Source of the DNA: Sva-07 sp963829585
GTDB taxonomy: Bacteria > Actinomycetota > Acidimicrobiia > Acidimicrobiales > Ilumatobacteraceae
Assembly (NCBI GenBank): GCA_963829585.1
Contig: CAWHJD010000026.1
Span: forward strand, 1-64,000
Length of the DNA: 64,000 nucleotides
Direction: 5' to 3'
Part shown: one piece after another, positions 45,248-54,455 of the stretch
Numbering within the stretch: position 1 is the first letter of the stretch
Layout: every line of letters starts with the position of its first letter
The notes under the pieces: generated by a model
What the model saw: the letters and a program-made list of their open reading frames with translations, nothing else
The model's database searches: none
What the model was told of the DNA's origin: nothing
Made by a program: the position numbers and the translations under genes

Positions 45248-46144
45248 TCAGGCCGAGGCGAATTCGGCAGTTGCACCGGTCATGTCGAGGAGGGTGTCCT
45301 CGAGCGACGGCGCGACTTCGCTGAGCTCGAGCAGGCGGATGCCGTGGTCGAAGGCGAGCTGGGACACCGTGGCCTTGGTGGTGCCGCGAACGATCAGTCG
45401 GTCGCCGGTGGTCTCGACGGTGACGTTCGGCCCGGCCAGCACGCGGGCGAGTTCGGTGGGTTGGGCTGTCTCGGCGACGACGGCCGCTGTCTGCCGGGCG
45501 GTAATCGCCTCGACGGTGTCGGCGGCCAGCAGTTTGCCGCCACCGATCACGACGAGGTCGTCGGCGAACATGCTGAGCTCGCTGATGAGGTGGCTCGACA
45601 CGAACACGGAGCGGCCCCGGCGTGCGAAGTCGGTGAGATGGAGGCGTAGCCAACGGATGCCGTCGGGATCGAGTCCGTTCGACGGCTCGTCGAGCAGCAG
45701 GACGTGAGGGTCTCCGAGCAGGGCGCCCGCCAGGGCCAGGCGTTGGCGCATGCCGAGGGAGAACCCGCCGGTGCGTTGGTCGGCGGCCGACTCGAGACCG
45801 ACCTCGATCAGGACCTCGTCGACCCGGGACGCCGGGATCGAGCTCATGGCGGCCATGGCTCGGAGGTGGTTTCGAGCGGTGTGGCCGGGGTGCATGCAGC
45901 GTGTGTCGAGTACGGAGCCGACCAGGCGGGCGGGGTGCCGGAGGTCGTTGTAGCGGACGCCTTCGTAGCGGATCTCGCCGTGGTCGGGGTGGGTGAGCCC
46001 GACCATCATCCGCATCGTGGTCGACTTGCCGGCACCGTTCGGGCCGACGAAGCCGGTGACGCGGCCGGCGGCCACGGTGAACGTCAGGTCGTCGACGGCG
46101 ATGCGCTTGCCGTAGTGCTTGGTGATTCGGGTGACAGTGATCAT
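45248..46144 (-). CDS. ABC-2 type exporter ATP-binding protein
   Basis: A 298-residue ATPase: Walker A GPNGAGKST (residues ~33-41), signature FSLGMRQRLALAGAL, Walker B VLLLDEPSNGLD and switch His in VFVSSHLISEL. A C-terminal ~80 residues (LARVLAGPNVTVETTGDRLIVRG) is the DUF4162-like tail usual in drug/bacteriocin exporters. ATG 46144 overlaps the stop of the 111-residue gene upstream by 4 bp. It forms an operon with that gene and the permease. Confidence 0.92.
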   Translation of the reverse strand: MITVTRITKHYGKRIAVDDLTFTVAAGRVTGFVGPNGAGKSTTMRMMVGLTHPDHGEIRYEGVRYNDLRHPARLVGSVLDTRCMHPGHTARNHLRAMAAMSSIPASRVDEVLIEVGLESAADQRTGGFSLGMRQRLALAGALLGDPHVLLLDEPSNGLDPDGIRWLRLHLTDFARRGRSVFVSSHLISELSMFADDLVVIGGGKLLAADTVEAITARQTAAVVAETAQPTELARVLAGPNVTVETTGDRLIVRGTTKATVSQLAFDHGIRLLELSEVAPSLEDTLLDMTGATAEFASA

Positions 46145-46476
46145 GAGGTTGCTCCTGGTGAGTGGTGATGGGTGTGGTTGTGGGAGTTGTCGGGCTGGTC
46201 GACCGCCCTGTCCGCGGGCAGCGGAATCAGCGACAACAGGGTGATGCCGAGGTCGCGCAGGGTCTGGAGAAGGCCGTGTAGTGCGGCCTGGTCGACGACC
46301 GGTCCGCGGATGACGGTGGTGCCGTCGTCCTCGGCGGTCAGGTTCATGCCGTCGAACCGGGACGCCCAACGCGGTCCGAGGTGTCCTTGGATGCGGATCT
46401 CGTACCGCTGGGCGGGCACGTGATCAGCGGTCGGTTGCCGGTTCGCTGGCTCGTTGATGTGGTCGTCGGTGCTCAC
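46141..46476 (-). CDS. Conserved 111-residue protein ahead of the ABC exporter
   Basis: The core reads YEIRIQGHLGPRWASRFDGMNLTAEDDGTTVIRGPVVDQAALHGLLQTLRDLGITLLSL, a block I recognise as common to many uncharacterised actinobacterial proteins next to transporters and LuxR-type regulators. The tail is His-rich (NSHNHTHHHS) and may bind metal. GTG 46476 is preferred: an alternative ATG at 46515 would put a palindrome (46508-46523) inside the coding region. It overlaps the ATPase gene by 4 bp. Function unknown. Confidence 0.7.
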   Translation of the reverse strand: MSTDDHINEPANRQPTADHVPAQRYEIRIQGHLGPRWASRFDGMNLTAEDDGTTVIRGPVVDQAALHGLLQTLRDLGITLLSLIPLPADRAVDQPDNSHNHTHHHSPGATS

Positions 46477-46507
46477 GAAGCGAACGTACGGACGGACCTG
46501 GTGAGCG

Positions 46508-46523
46508 CACATCACATGATGTG
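46508..46523. promoter_or_regulatory. 16-bp palindrome upstream of the exporter operon
   Basis: CACATCA and TGATGTG flank a CA dinucleotide. The palindrome lies 32 bp upstream of the GTG at 46476 and 46 bp downstream of the LuxR-type regulator stop. A dimeric regulator, perhaps the neighbouring LuxR protein, could bind here. Confidence 0.45.
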
Positions 46524-46568
46524 GTGAGGCGTCGTGGTGATTTTCGGCGATCGTGCGATCGCGCCTGG

Positions 46569-49255
46569 TCAGAGCCCCAGTTCGGCGGCGCGGGTCACCG
46601 CTTCGCGGCGGTTGGTGGCGCCGAGTTTCGTGTAGATGTGCTTGGTGTGGGTGCGTAGCGTGTTCAGCGACACGTGCAGCTCCCGGGCGACCTCGGGTCC
46701 GCTGAGGTCACTGCGCAACAGCCGGAGGACGTCGAGTTCGCGGTCGCTCAGCTCGTCGGGATCGTTCGAACGGGAGCGGGGCCGCAACGGTGCGGTCCGT
46801 CCCGCTGCCAGGATCCGGGTGGCGTGTGCGTCGCCCGCTCCGGCGATCGGACGGAGCAAGTTCGTCAGGGCCGGGTCGGTGTCGAGGAATGAACGCACGT
46901 ATCCCTGCGGCTCGGCCAGAGCGAGCGCCTTGCTCAGCGTCGTCGTTGCGGCGGCGTCATCGCCTGCTTGCGATTGGGCCACGGCGAGGAGCACCAGGAT
47001 CTCGATTGCACTGCCGTCTCGGTGCCCGTCGTTGGCGGCGGTGAGCAGCCGGCGAAGCAGCCCGGCGGCCTGCTCGACCGCATCGGCTGATCCTCGGGTG
47101 AGGAGCACGCCGGCGAGGGTGATGTGTTCGAACTCATGGATGTAGCTGAGTTCGTCGTGGGCGGAGATGCCCTGTGCGTCCGCCCACCTGGCACCTGCGT
47201 CGAGATCTCCCCGTTTGACCTCGATCCTGGCTTTCGATGCAGTGACCGGGCGGACGCTGGGCGAGTAGTCGGTGTTGTAGAGAGCCTCCGCCTGGGTGAG
47301 GAGTTCGAGGGCCTTGTCGAGGTCGCCGTGGGCTTCGTGGAGCCGCGCCATCGCTACCCTCCAGCGGTAGGGGTGCTGCGGCAGTCCCGTGTGTTCGCCG
47401 AGTTCTGCGCTGGCCCGGAGGTGTTCAGCGGCGATGTCGAGGTCGTCGTGCTCGATGGCGAGCAGGCTGAGGCCGACGTGCATGTCGGCTGCACCGCGGA
47501 GACCGGGGTGATCGGCGGTGTGCCGTAGCGCAGACTCGAAGGTGCGCTGCGCGTCGCTCAATCGTCCTTGGGTGACCTGGATGTCGGCGAGGGCAAGTGA
47601 GCAGCCCATGACGTCAGAGAGGTAGCCGCCGGTCTCGAAGTAGGTGACCGACTCCGTGTAGCACGTGCGTCCGTCGTCGAGGTTGCCTCGACGCCAGTGG
47701 GCCAGACCGATCAGCGCCATGGCTGCACCACGCTGAAGGTGGTCGTCGGCCCCGGCCAGCTCGAGTACGCGTTGCGCATGCTCGATGGTCGCGTCGGTGT
47801 CGCCTGCCAAGAGCGCAAGTCCGGCTCGATGCACGGCAGCCATCGCGGGCAAACGGCCGTATGCCACGTCGTCGAACACGAGCGGGGAGTCCGTCCGGTC
47901 GAGCCAGGAGTCGACGATCTCGAGCAGTGGGTCGAGCGCGCGCGTATCGCCGGTCGCCATGCGGGCACCGATGAGTGCCATGGCGAGCACCGGACGGTCC
48001 TCGTAAATGTCGGCGGGGAGGGCTTCCAGCCAGGCCAGCAGCTGCGACTCGTGGCGCGCCCGCTGCATCGCCGGAGCAGCGAGTTCGATCAGTTCCGCAG
48101 CTCGCTCAGCGTCGTCGCCCGCGAGCGCGTGAGCGATCGCTTCGTGAGGGTCACTATGGCCGGCGTACCAGTCGCTCGCCCGGCGGTGCAGTGCTGCCAG
48201 CCGGTCGGGCTGCTCGTCGAGAAGTCTCGCCCGCACGACATCGCCGAAGAGATGGTGGTACCGATACCAGGTGCGCCGGTCGTCGAGCGGAACGAGGAAC
48301 ATGTTCGATCGGTCCAGCTCGCCGAGGATGGACTTGGCGTCGTCCTGGCCGGTCACGGCCGCACAGAGTGGGCCGGTGAGCCGGCTGAGAATCGACGTGT
48401 CGAGGAGGAAGTCGCGGATGCGTGTGGTCTGGCGCTCCAGGACCTCATCGGCCAGGTAGTCGAGGATGAACCGGTCGTCGCCTGCGAACTCGCTGATGAA
48501 CGAGGCCGGGTCGCTGCGACCTTGCATCGACAACGCAGCGAGTTGCAGGGCGGCGATCCAGCCTTCGGTCCGTGCTTCGAGCACGTCGACGTCAGCTGTC
48601 GTCAGGGTCAGTTCCATTGCACCGTTCAAGTATTCGGCAGCTTCGTCGGCCGTGAAACGCAGGTCGGCAGCGCGCACCTCGAGAAGAGTCGCCTTCGGCT
48701 CGCAGGGAAGCGAGGGGGAGCGGGGGATCGGCGCGGGTGACGATCACCAGGCTGAGCTGCGGCGGGAGGTGCTCGAGCAGGAACGTAACGGAGTCGTGGA
48801 TCTCGGGGGCGGTGATGACGTGGTAGTCGTCGAGCACCAAGACGATGTCATGCGACGCGGTCTCGAGGTCGTTGATCAGTGTCGCAACGACGGCCTCCAG
48901 CGGTATCCGGCCACTCCGGAGTAGGGGAGCAGTGTCCGCGACCAGTTCGGGGGTCACCGTTGAGAGTGCAGCAAGGACGTACGTCCAGAACTGCTCGGGG
49001 TCGTCGTCTCGTGCGTCGAGGGACAGCCAGGCGGTAGTGCGCTCGCCGGCGAACCAATCAGCCACCAGGGTGGTCTTGCCGAAACCAGCGGGCGCCGATA
49101 CCAAGGTCAGTGCAGGGTGCCCACGCCGTGTGGCCAGGTCCCGCAGTCGAGGTCGGGCCACGAGGGTGCGACGTCGGCGCGGTGGGTGCAGCTTCGTGTG
49201 TCAGCAGCACGATTCCCTCGGCACCCGTGTCACCCGCCTGGTCCTTCGTTGTCAT
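46569..49255 (-). CDS. LuxR family LAL (MalT-type) transcriptional activator (two frameshifts)
   Basis: About 894 residues. Domains in order: an N-terminal STAND ATPase (TKLHPPRRRRTLVARPRL, Walker A SAPAGFGKTT, Walker B IVLVLDDYH), a winged-helix and TPR-like sensor region (EDRPVLAMALIGARMATGD and onward), and a C-terminal LuxR helix-turn-helix (LSDRELDVLRLLRSDLSGPEVARELHVSLNTLRTHTKHIYTKLGATNRREAV). ATG 49255 overlaps the stop of the XRE regulator by 4 bp. One-base insertions near 49197 and 48687 break the frame; both sides keep family text. Members activate transport or catabolic genes on binding ATP and an inducer. The downstream ABC exporter is the likely target. Confidence 0.88.
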
Positions 49256-49846
49256 CGGGCAGTCTTGCGGCGAGGCGCGGCGCGGATGTGGGCGCGTTCG
49301 CCGGGTCGGCTGAGGAGGCTGAGGACCTCGACGGGTTGATCGCCGGCTGCGCCGAACCAGTGGGGTACTTGGGTGTCGAACTCGGCGACCTCGCCGGCTT
49401 TCATCGTGAGGTCGTGGCCGCCGAGTAGTAACCGCAATTCGCCGCTGAGGACGTACAACCATTCGTACCCGTCATGCGACTTGAGTTGCGGTCGCCCGCG
49501 TTCGGGTGGGATCAACACCTTCCACGCGTGCATTCCGTTCGGATGCTGGGTCAGTGGCACGACGACGCGGGTTCCGCGTTTCTGCGGCTGAGGCCGGATT
49601 CGCGGGTCGCCGACGTCGGGCGCGCCGACGAGGTCGTCGAGCGCGACGCGGTACGCCCGAGCGATCGGGAGCAACAACTCGAGGCTCGGTTTGCGTTGCC
49701 CTGTCTCGAGACGCGACAGGGTGCTTTTCGAGATTCCCGTCGTCTTCGACAGTTCGATCAGCGTCAGTCCGCGCTCGGTGCGCAAGGCCCGCAGTCGGCT
49801 CGGCGACCTCAGCGAGCACGTTCGTGGTCTCCGAGGCCGTTGTCAT
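49252..49846 (-). CDS. XRE-type helix-turn-helix regulator with C-terminal cupin (one frameshift)
   Basis: About 197 residues. The helix-turn-helix reads LRTERGLTLIELSKTTGISKSTLSRLETGQRKPSLELLLPIARAYRV; the C-terminal cupin has HDGYEWLYVLSGELRLLLGGHDLTMKAGEVAEFDTQVPHWFG. This is the common XRE-cupin repressor layout for small-molecule responsive control. A one-base insertion near 49802 separates the true start (ATG 49846, MTTASETTNVLAEVA) from the helix-turn-helix. It is divergent from the MFS exporter gene (88 bp), its most likely target, and overlaps the LAL gene. Confidence 0.85.
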
Positions 49847-49934
49847 CGCCCAATTCAACATCGGATTCCCAGAACCGGCAACGAAAGTTGTGGTGCCCTC
49901 CGCATTCGGCGCACCGTCGCTGCAGGAGGTTCAG

Positions 49935-51236
49935 ATGAGCACAGAACGAAAGCAACAAGCACGAGGACAGGTCGCGGTCGATACGCCGCGGTTCGCCGCC
50001 TTCGGCGCCCGGAACTTCCGGCGCTACTTCATCGGCCAGATCATCTCGAGCGTCGGCTCGTGGACCCAAGCGCTCGCGGTCACCTGGCTTGTTCTCGACC
50101 TCACCGACCGCAGCGACCAGCTCGGCATCGTCATGGCCCTGCAGTTCCTGCCGATGCTGCTCCTCGGAGCACCTGCTGGCGTCCTCGCCGACAAGGTCGA
50201 CAACCGCCGGCTGCTCATTGCGACCTCGACGGCTTCGGGTCTCGTCGCACTGGGTTTCGGGGTGATGATCGCGGCGGGTCATACGAGCATGTGGGCGATC
50301 TACCTGCTCACGACGATGCTCGGCTTGCTCCTCGCTGTCGAACGGCCTGCCATGCAGGCGATCTTGTTCCAACTCGTCGGCCCCGACCTACTGCCGAGCG
50401 CGGTGGCCGCCAACAGCACCATCAACTCGATGTCACGCCTGGTCGGCCCAGCGCTCGCCGGCGCCCTGATCGCGGGATTCGGAGTCGGGATCTGCTTTGC
50501 CGTCAACGCAGCCTCGTACCTCGTCGTGATCGGCGCCCTCGCCGGCCTCCGTCGAAGCGAATTGATCGCCCGTCCACTCCTCGGCCGGACGAAGGGCAAG
50601 TTGCGTGAGGGTTTCGTCTACGTCCGCAGCCAACCCGACGTACGCCGACCGTTGGTGGTGATGGCTGTCGTCGGCACCATGGCGCTGAACTTCCAGACGA
50701 CGTTCCCGTCGATGGTTCGATTCGGGTTCGACCTCGGTGCCGGCTCGATCGGCACCGCAATGAGCGTCAGCGCGATCGGCTCGATCCTCGGCGGCATCTA
50801 CATTGCCGGCGTGCAACCCGACTCGCGCCGCACGCTCGCCATCGTGCTCGTGGGCTTCGCGGCGGCCCTCCTCACGCTCGGACTGGCCCCCGGATACTGG
50901 GCGTTCGTCGCCCTCAGCATCCCGTTGGGCTTCGCGTCGGCATCGTTCCAATCGGTCGACACCGTGGTGCTGCAGCGGGCCACCGAACCAGCGATGCAAG
51001 GACGGGTCATGGCGCTGCAACAGATGGCCTGGTTCGGCAGCACACCGATCGGAGCACTCCTGATGGGATGGGTCATCCACATCTCATCCCCCCGAGTTCC
51101 GTTCGCGGTGGGTGGGTTGTCAGCACTCGCCTGCGCAGCAGCGGTAGCGCTCGTGCGTCAGGCCGACCAACCCATCGAAGACATCAGGCACAACCCCGCC
51201 GTGGCCGCCGTCATCGCCGGCCGACTCGTTCAGTGA
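49935..51236 (+). CDS. MFS transporter (EntS-like exporter)
   Basis: A 433-residue permease with twelve predicted helices and the EntS/enterobactin-exporter look: NFRRYFIGQIISSVGSWTQALAVTWLVLDLT at helix 1, LLLGAPAGVLADKVDNRRLLI as motif A, PAMQAILFQLVGPDLLPSAVAANST and a C-terminal RVMALQQMAWFGSTPIGALLMGW. ATG 49935 has AGGAGGT at 5 bases. Divergent XRE-cupin control suggests induction by a small molecule. The substrate (siderophore, drug or metabolite) is unknown. Confidence 0.9.
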   Translation: MSTERKQQARGQVAVDTPRFAAFGARNFRRYFIGQIISSVGSWTQALAVTWLVLDLTDRSDQLGIVMALQFLPMLLLGAPAGVLADKVDNRRLLIATSTASGLVALGFGVMIAAGHTSMWAIYLLTTMLGLLLAVERPAMQAILFQLVGPDLLPSAVAANSTINSMSRLVGPALAGALIAGFGVGICFAVNAASYLVVIGALAGLRRSELIARPLLGRTKGKLREGFVYVRSQPDVRRPLVVMAVVGTMALNFQTTFPSMVRFGFDLGAGSIGTAMSVSAIGSILGGIYIAGVQPDSRRTLAIVLVGFAAALLTLGLAPGYWAFVALSIPLGFASASFQSVDTVVLQRATEPAMQGRVMALQQMAWFGSTPIGALLMGWVIHISSPRVPFAVGGLSALACAAAVALVRQADQPIEDIRHNPAVAAVIAGRLVQ

Positions 51237-51676
51237 CCCCAGACCGGTCGCCGGCGGCGACGCAGTGACGGGCGTTCACCTCCGTCGCGCCGGATGACGG
51301 CCGCAGCGCATCTCATCACGGACCGAGACCGAACCGACGCCCGAGCAATGAAGTCCTCTCGTCGGCAGCGCCTCCGTTAGCAGGATCGTTTCGGCGACCG
51401 TCTCCGGGAGGTGAACAGTTGCTTCCATCTCAGCCATGTGGACACGTCGTTGCATCGCGGGGAGGCTGAAGCCCGCCAGCGATGTTCAGCGCCACGTGTT
51501 GGACGGGACTCCCGAGTTGCGCTCCGGCGCCTTCGGCTTCGACCACCACCATCGTGTCGGGCACGTCTTTCACCGGACGTCCGCAGTCGGGTCGTTCGGC
51601 TCTGGTTGTCGAGGAGCGCGCGACACATCGTTGAGGTGTGCCGCGTCGGGCGGCCCGAAGGGGAATCGAGGGAGAA
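51237..51676. other. Intergenic region ahead of the solute-binding lipoprotein
   Basis: About 440 bp without a supported gene. A short open frame at 51411-51695 has no ribosome site or recognisable protein text. The last 20 bp hold the GAGGGAG site for the GTG start at 51677. No clear promoter was picked out. Confidence 0.45.
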
Positions 51677-53440
51677 GTGGAACTTCGACGAGTGATCACC
51701 GCGTTGGCCGTGCCACTGGTCTTCGCATTCGTGCCGGCTTCGTGCGGCAGCGACGACAGCACCTCTGACGGCACCGCCGCCCCGGGCGACACAGCCGCGA
51801 CGACCGACGAAGAGGGTGGCGGGACGGCCGACGACACGGGACAGGTCGAGGCTGAGGGCGACGTCGACACATCCGTCGTCGCCGAGACCGAGACGCCGGT
51901 GTACGGCGGTTCGGTCTTGATGGGGTTGGAAGGAGAAACCACCGGTCTTCGACCGTGGGAGGACGGTTGTGCCGACCCGTGTGTGAACATCGCCAGGACG
52001 ATCTACGACGTCTTGATCCAGCAGAACGGCGACGGCGAGTACGAGGGCTATCTGGCCGAGTCGATCGAGCCGAACGAGGACTTCACGGTCTGGACCATGA
52101 CGTTGCGTCCCGGGATCACGTTCCACAACGGTGTGCCGCTCACCGCGCAGACCATCGTCGACATGTACGCCATCCAGCAGACCGGCGCCATCTCGTCGGG
52201 ACGCATCGCGACGACCGGTCTCACCGGCGTCGAGGCTGTCGACGAGCTGACCGTGGTGTACACGCTCAGCGGCCCGAACTCGGCGTTCCCGGCGAACCTC
52301 AACGCGGTCGAACTCGGCTATGTGTTCGAGCCGGCAGCGGCAGCAGCGGATCCGGTTGGTTTCAGCACCGCCCCGGTCGGGACGGGTCCGTTCGTGATCC
52401 AGAAGCGTGACATCGACAACGAGACCGTCGTGGTCCGCAACGAGAACTATTGGCGCACCGACGCAAACGGTGACCAGTTGCCGTATCTCGACTCGATCTC
52501 GTTCCGACCGATTCCCGACGAGGGCACACGACTCGACGCTCTGCTGTCGGGCACGGTCGACGTCATCGAGGCGCGACGCGGCGGGACTGTCCGTGACACC
52601 CGTGCCCAATCGGGTATCACCATGTACGAGTTCCAGGGCAACAGCACCGGTGGCGGCATGTACAACACCGCCGTCGCACCGTTCGACGACGTCAGGGTTC
52701 GTCTGGGGCTGAACCATCTGAACGACCAGGATCGGATCATCGAGGCTCTGGGAGGTGGCGGGATCTCGCTGCCGTCGACGCAGTGGTTCTCGAAGGACAG
52801 CCCCTGGTGGACGCAAGCCGCCGCGGATGCCTACCCGACGTTCGACTTCGAGGCCGGCAAGGCGCTCCTGCAGGAGTACATCGACGATCCGGCCCGGTCC
52901 GACGGCAAGGCGCCGGGCGAGAAGATCGACGTCGAGCTGTCGTGTCCTCCGGATCCGACGCTCATTGCGGCGATGCAGGTGATCGAGCAGGTGTGGAGCG
53001 GGAGCGAACTGGTCAACGTGTCGTTGACCCAGTTCGACCAGGCGACCCACATCAACAACGCCCTCAGTGATACGCACGAGGCGCACTGCTGGCGTTGGGG
53101 CACCCAGGCCGACCCGAGCGCAGCGCTGAATCCGTTCCTCGCCGACCCGGCCACGTCGGTCGGGAACTTCCCGAACTGGTTCGATCCGGAGGCCTACGGT
53201 TGGGCGCTCGAGGCGATCCAGACCGACGACTTCGAGGCCCGCAAGGAGCTGTACTCGAAGATCATGGTTCGCATCAACGAGCAGGCACCGGTCTGGTACA
53301 CGGGTGGCACGCCCACAATGATCGCCACAGACGAGAACATCCGAGGCGTCAACAACTGGACACTTCCGAGCGGAAATCTCGGCAACGGGACACCCAGTGC
53401 CCAGGTGTACTTCACGGAGATGTTCATCTCGGGCCAGTGA
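51677..53440 (+). CDS. Family 5 extracellular solute-binding lipoprotein (peptide/nickel ABC type)
   Basis: A 587-residue lipoprotein from GTG 51677 after GAGGGAG. Signal peptide RRVITALAVPLVFAFVPASC with lipobox; a ~50-residue acidic Ser/Thr linker; then the SBP_bac_5 fold: VYDVL-type block ARTIYDVLIQQNGDGEYEGYLAES, WTMTLRPGITFHNGVPLTA, GTGPFVIQ and the C-terminal VWYTGGTPTMIATDENIRGVNNW. Such proteins deliver peptides, nickel or sugars to an ABC importer. No permease or ATPase gene is adjacent in this window, so it is an orphan or works with a distant importer. Confidence 0.9.
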   Translation: MELRRVITALAVPLVFAFVPASCGSDDSTSDGTAAPGDTAATTDEEGGGTADDTGQVEAEGDVDTSVVAETETPVYGGSVLMGLEGETTGLRPWEDGCADPCVNIARTIYDVLIQQNGDGEYEGYLAESIEPNEDFTVWTMTLRPGITFHNGVPLTAQTIVDMYAIQQTGAISSGRIATTGLTGVEAVDELTVVYTLSGPNSAFPANLNAVELGYVFEPAAAAADPVGFSTAPVGTGPFVIQKRDIDNETVVVRNENYWRTDANGDQLPYLDSISFRPIPDEGTRLDALLSGTVDVIEARRGGTVRDTRAQSGITMYEFQGNSTGGGMYNTAVAPFDDVRVRLGLNHLNDQDRIIEALGGGGISLPSTQWFSKDSPWWTQAAADAYPTFDFEAGKALLQEYIDDPARSDGKAPGEKIDVELSCPPDPTLIAAMQVIEQVWSGSELVNVSLTQFDQATHINNALSDTHEAHCWRWGTQADPSAALNPFLADPATSVGNFPNWFDPEAYGWALEAIQTDDFEARKELYSKIMVRINEQAPVWYTGGTPTMIATDENIRGVNNWTLPSGNLGNGTPSAQVYFTEMFISGQ

Positions 53441-53533
53441 GCGGGGGGCGCACGAGATGCAGTGCATCAAACCAGGGGCGCTTCAAGGCTGAGGCTCCTT
53501 GACCGCGGTTCGCTCGTATGGCATACGGACTAC

Positions 53534-54013
53534 TCAGCCCCGTCTGGCTTGCTCGATGACGGCGATGTCGATCTTGCGCATCGTCATCATCGCGTCGAAC
53601 ACGCGCTTCGCTGCGGCGCGATCGGGATCTGCGATGCCATCCGTCAGTGCCCGTGGGGTGATCTGCCACGACAAGCCCCACCGGTCCTTGCACCAACCGC
53701 AGGCGCTCTCCTCGCCGCCGTTGTCGACGATGGCGTTCCAGAGCCGATCGGTCTCGGCCTGGTCATCAGTGGCGATCTGGAACGAGAACGCCTCGCTCTG
53801 CTCGAACGCCGGTCCTCCGTTGAGGCCGAGACATGGAATTCCGGCCACGGTGAACTCCACCGTCAACACGTCGCCCTCCTTGCCGTCGGGGAAGTCGCCA
53901 GGCGCTCGAAGCACGGCGCCGACCGAGCTGTCGGGAATGGTGGCGGCGTAGAACTGCGCGGCGTCGAGCGCGTCGCGGTCGAACCAGAGGCAGACAGTGT
54001 TCTTCGGTGTCAT
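53534..54013 (-). CDS. VOC superfamily (PhnB/3-demethylubiquinone methyltransferase-like) protein
   Basis: A 159-residue protein with the PhnB-like glyoxalase fold: NTVCLWFDRDALDAAQFYAATIPDSSVG, PCLGLNGGPAFEQSEAFSFQI, DRLWNAIVDNGGEESACGWCKDRWGLSWQITPRAL. This is the family long mis-annotated as 3-demethylubiquinone-9 methyltransferase; it has no methyltransferase motifs. The function is unknown. It is followed 12 bp upstream by another VOC protein gene on the same strand. Confidence 0.85.
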   Translation of the reverse strand: MTPKNTVCLWFDRDALDAAQFYAATIPDSSVGAVLRAPGDFPDGKEGDVLTVEFTVAGIPCLGLNGGPAFEQSEAFSFQIATDDQAETDRLWNAIVDNGGEESACGWCKDRWGLSWQITPRALTDGIADPDRAAAKRVFDAMMTMRKIDIAVIEQARRG

Positions 54014-54024
54014 GGGTGTCTCCG

Positions 54025-54405
54025 TCAGGTCGTGGGTCCAGGCGACTGGACGACGGCAATGTTGTTGCCGTCGGGGTCGCGCATCATGAACAACAGGGGC
54101 GCGCCCGGAGTCTGCATCGGCTCCGGATCGAGGTCGACATCACCGATGGCGCTCAGTCGGCGGTGCTCGGCGAGCACGTCGGCCGTCTCGACGCCGATGC
54201 CGCCGCCTCCGGGTGTGTCGCCCATCGGCTCGTTCAGAGCCAAGCGAGCATGCGACCCGGGCGGGGCCACCTCGACCCACCGATACTCACCGTTCGGTCC
54301 GAAGGGGGTGTCGGACCGCAGTTCGAACCCGAGCTTCTGCGTGTAGAACGCGATGGCTTCGTCCTGGTTCGCAACCGTGAACATGGCAACGCTGATGTCA
54401 TCCAT
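54025..54405 (-). CDS. VOC family (glyoxalase/bleomycin-resistance-like) protein
   Basis: A 127-residue single-domain VOC protein: ISVAMFTVANQDEAIAFYTQKLGFELRSDTPFG, YRWVEVAPPGSHARLALNEP and FMMRDPDGNNIAVVQSPG. ATG 54405 is taken because the fold begins there; the longer frame to 54465 overlaps the corA gene. Probably co-transcribed with the PhnB-like gene. No substrate is assigned. Confidence 0.85.
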   Translation of the reverse strand: MDDISVAMFTVANQDEAIAFYTQKLGFELRSDTPFGPNGEYRWVEVAPPGSHARLALNEPMGDTPGGGGIGVETADVLAEHRRLSAIGDVDLDPEPMQTPGAPLLFMMRDPDGNNIAVVQSPGPTT

Positions 54406-54455
54406 GTTGCTCTGTTTCCCCCTCGGCGACAGACCCAAACGCCGGCCGGTGACGG

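Noticed and set aside
53534..54013. A 3-demethylubiquinone methyltransferase
   Set aside because: The fold is VOC/PhnB-like and lacks an S-adenosylmethionine-binding motif; the old name is a database error.
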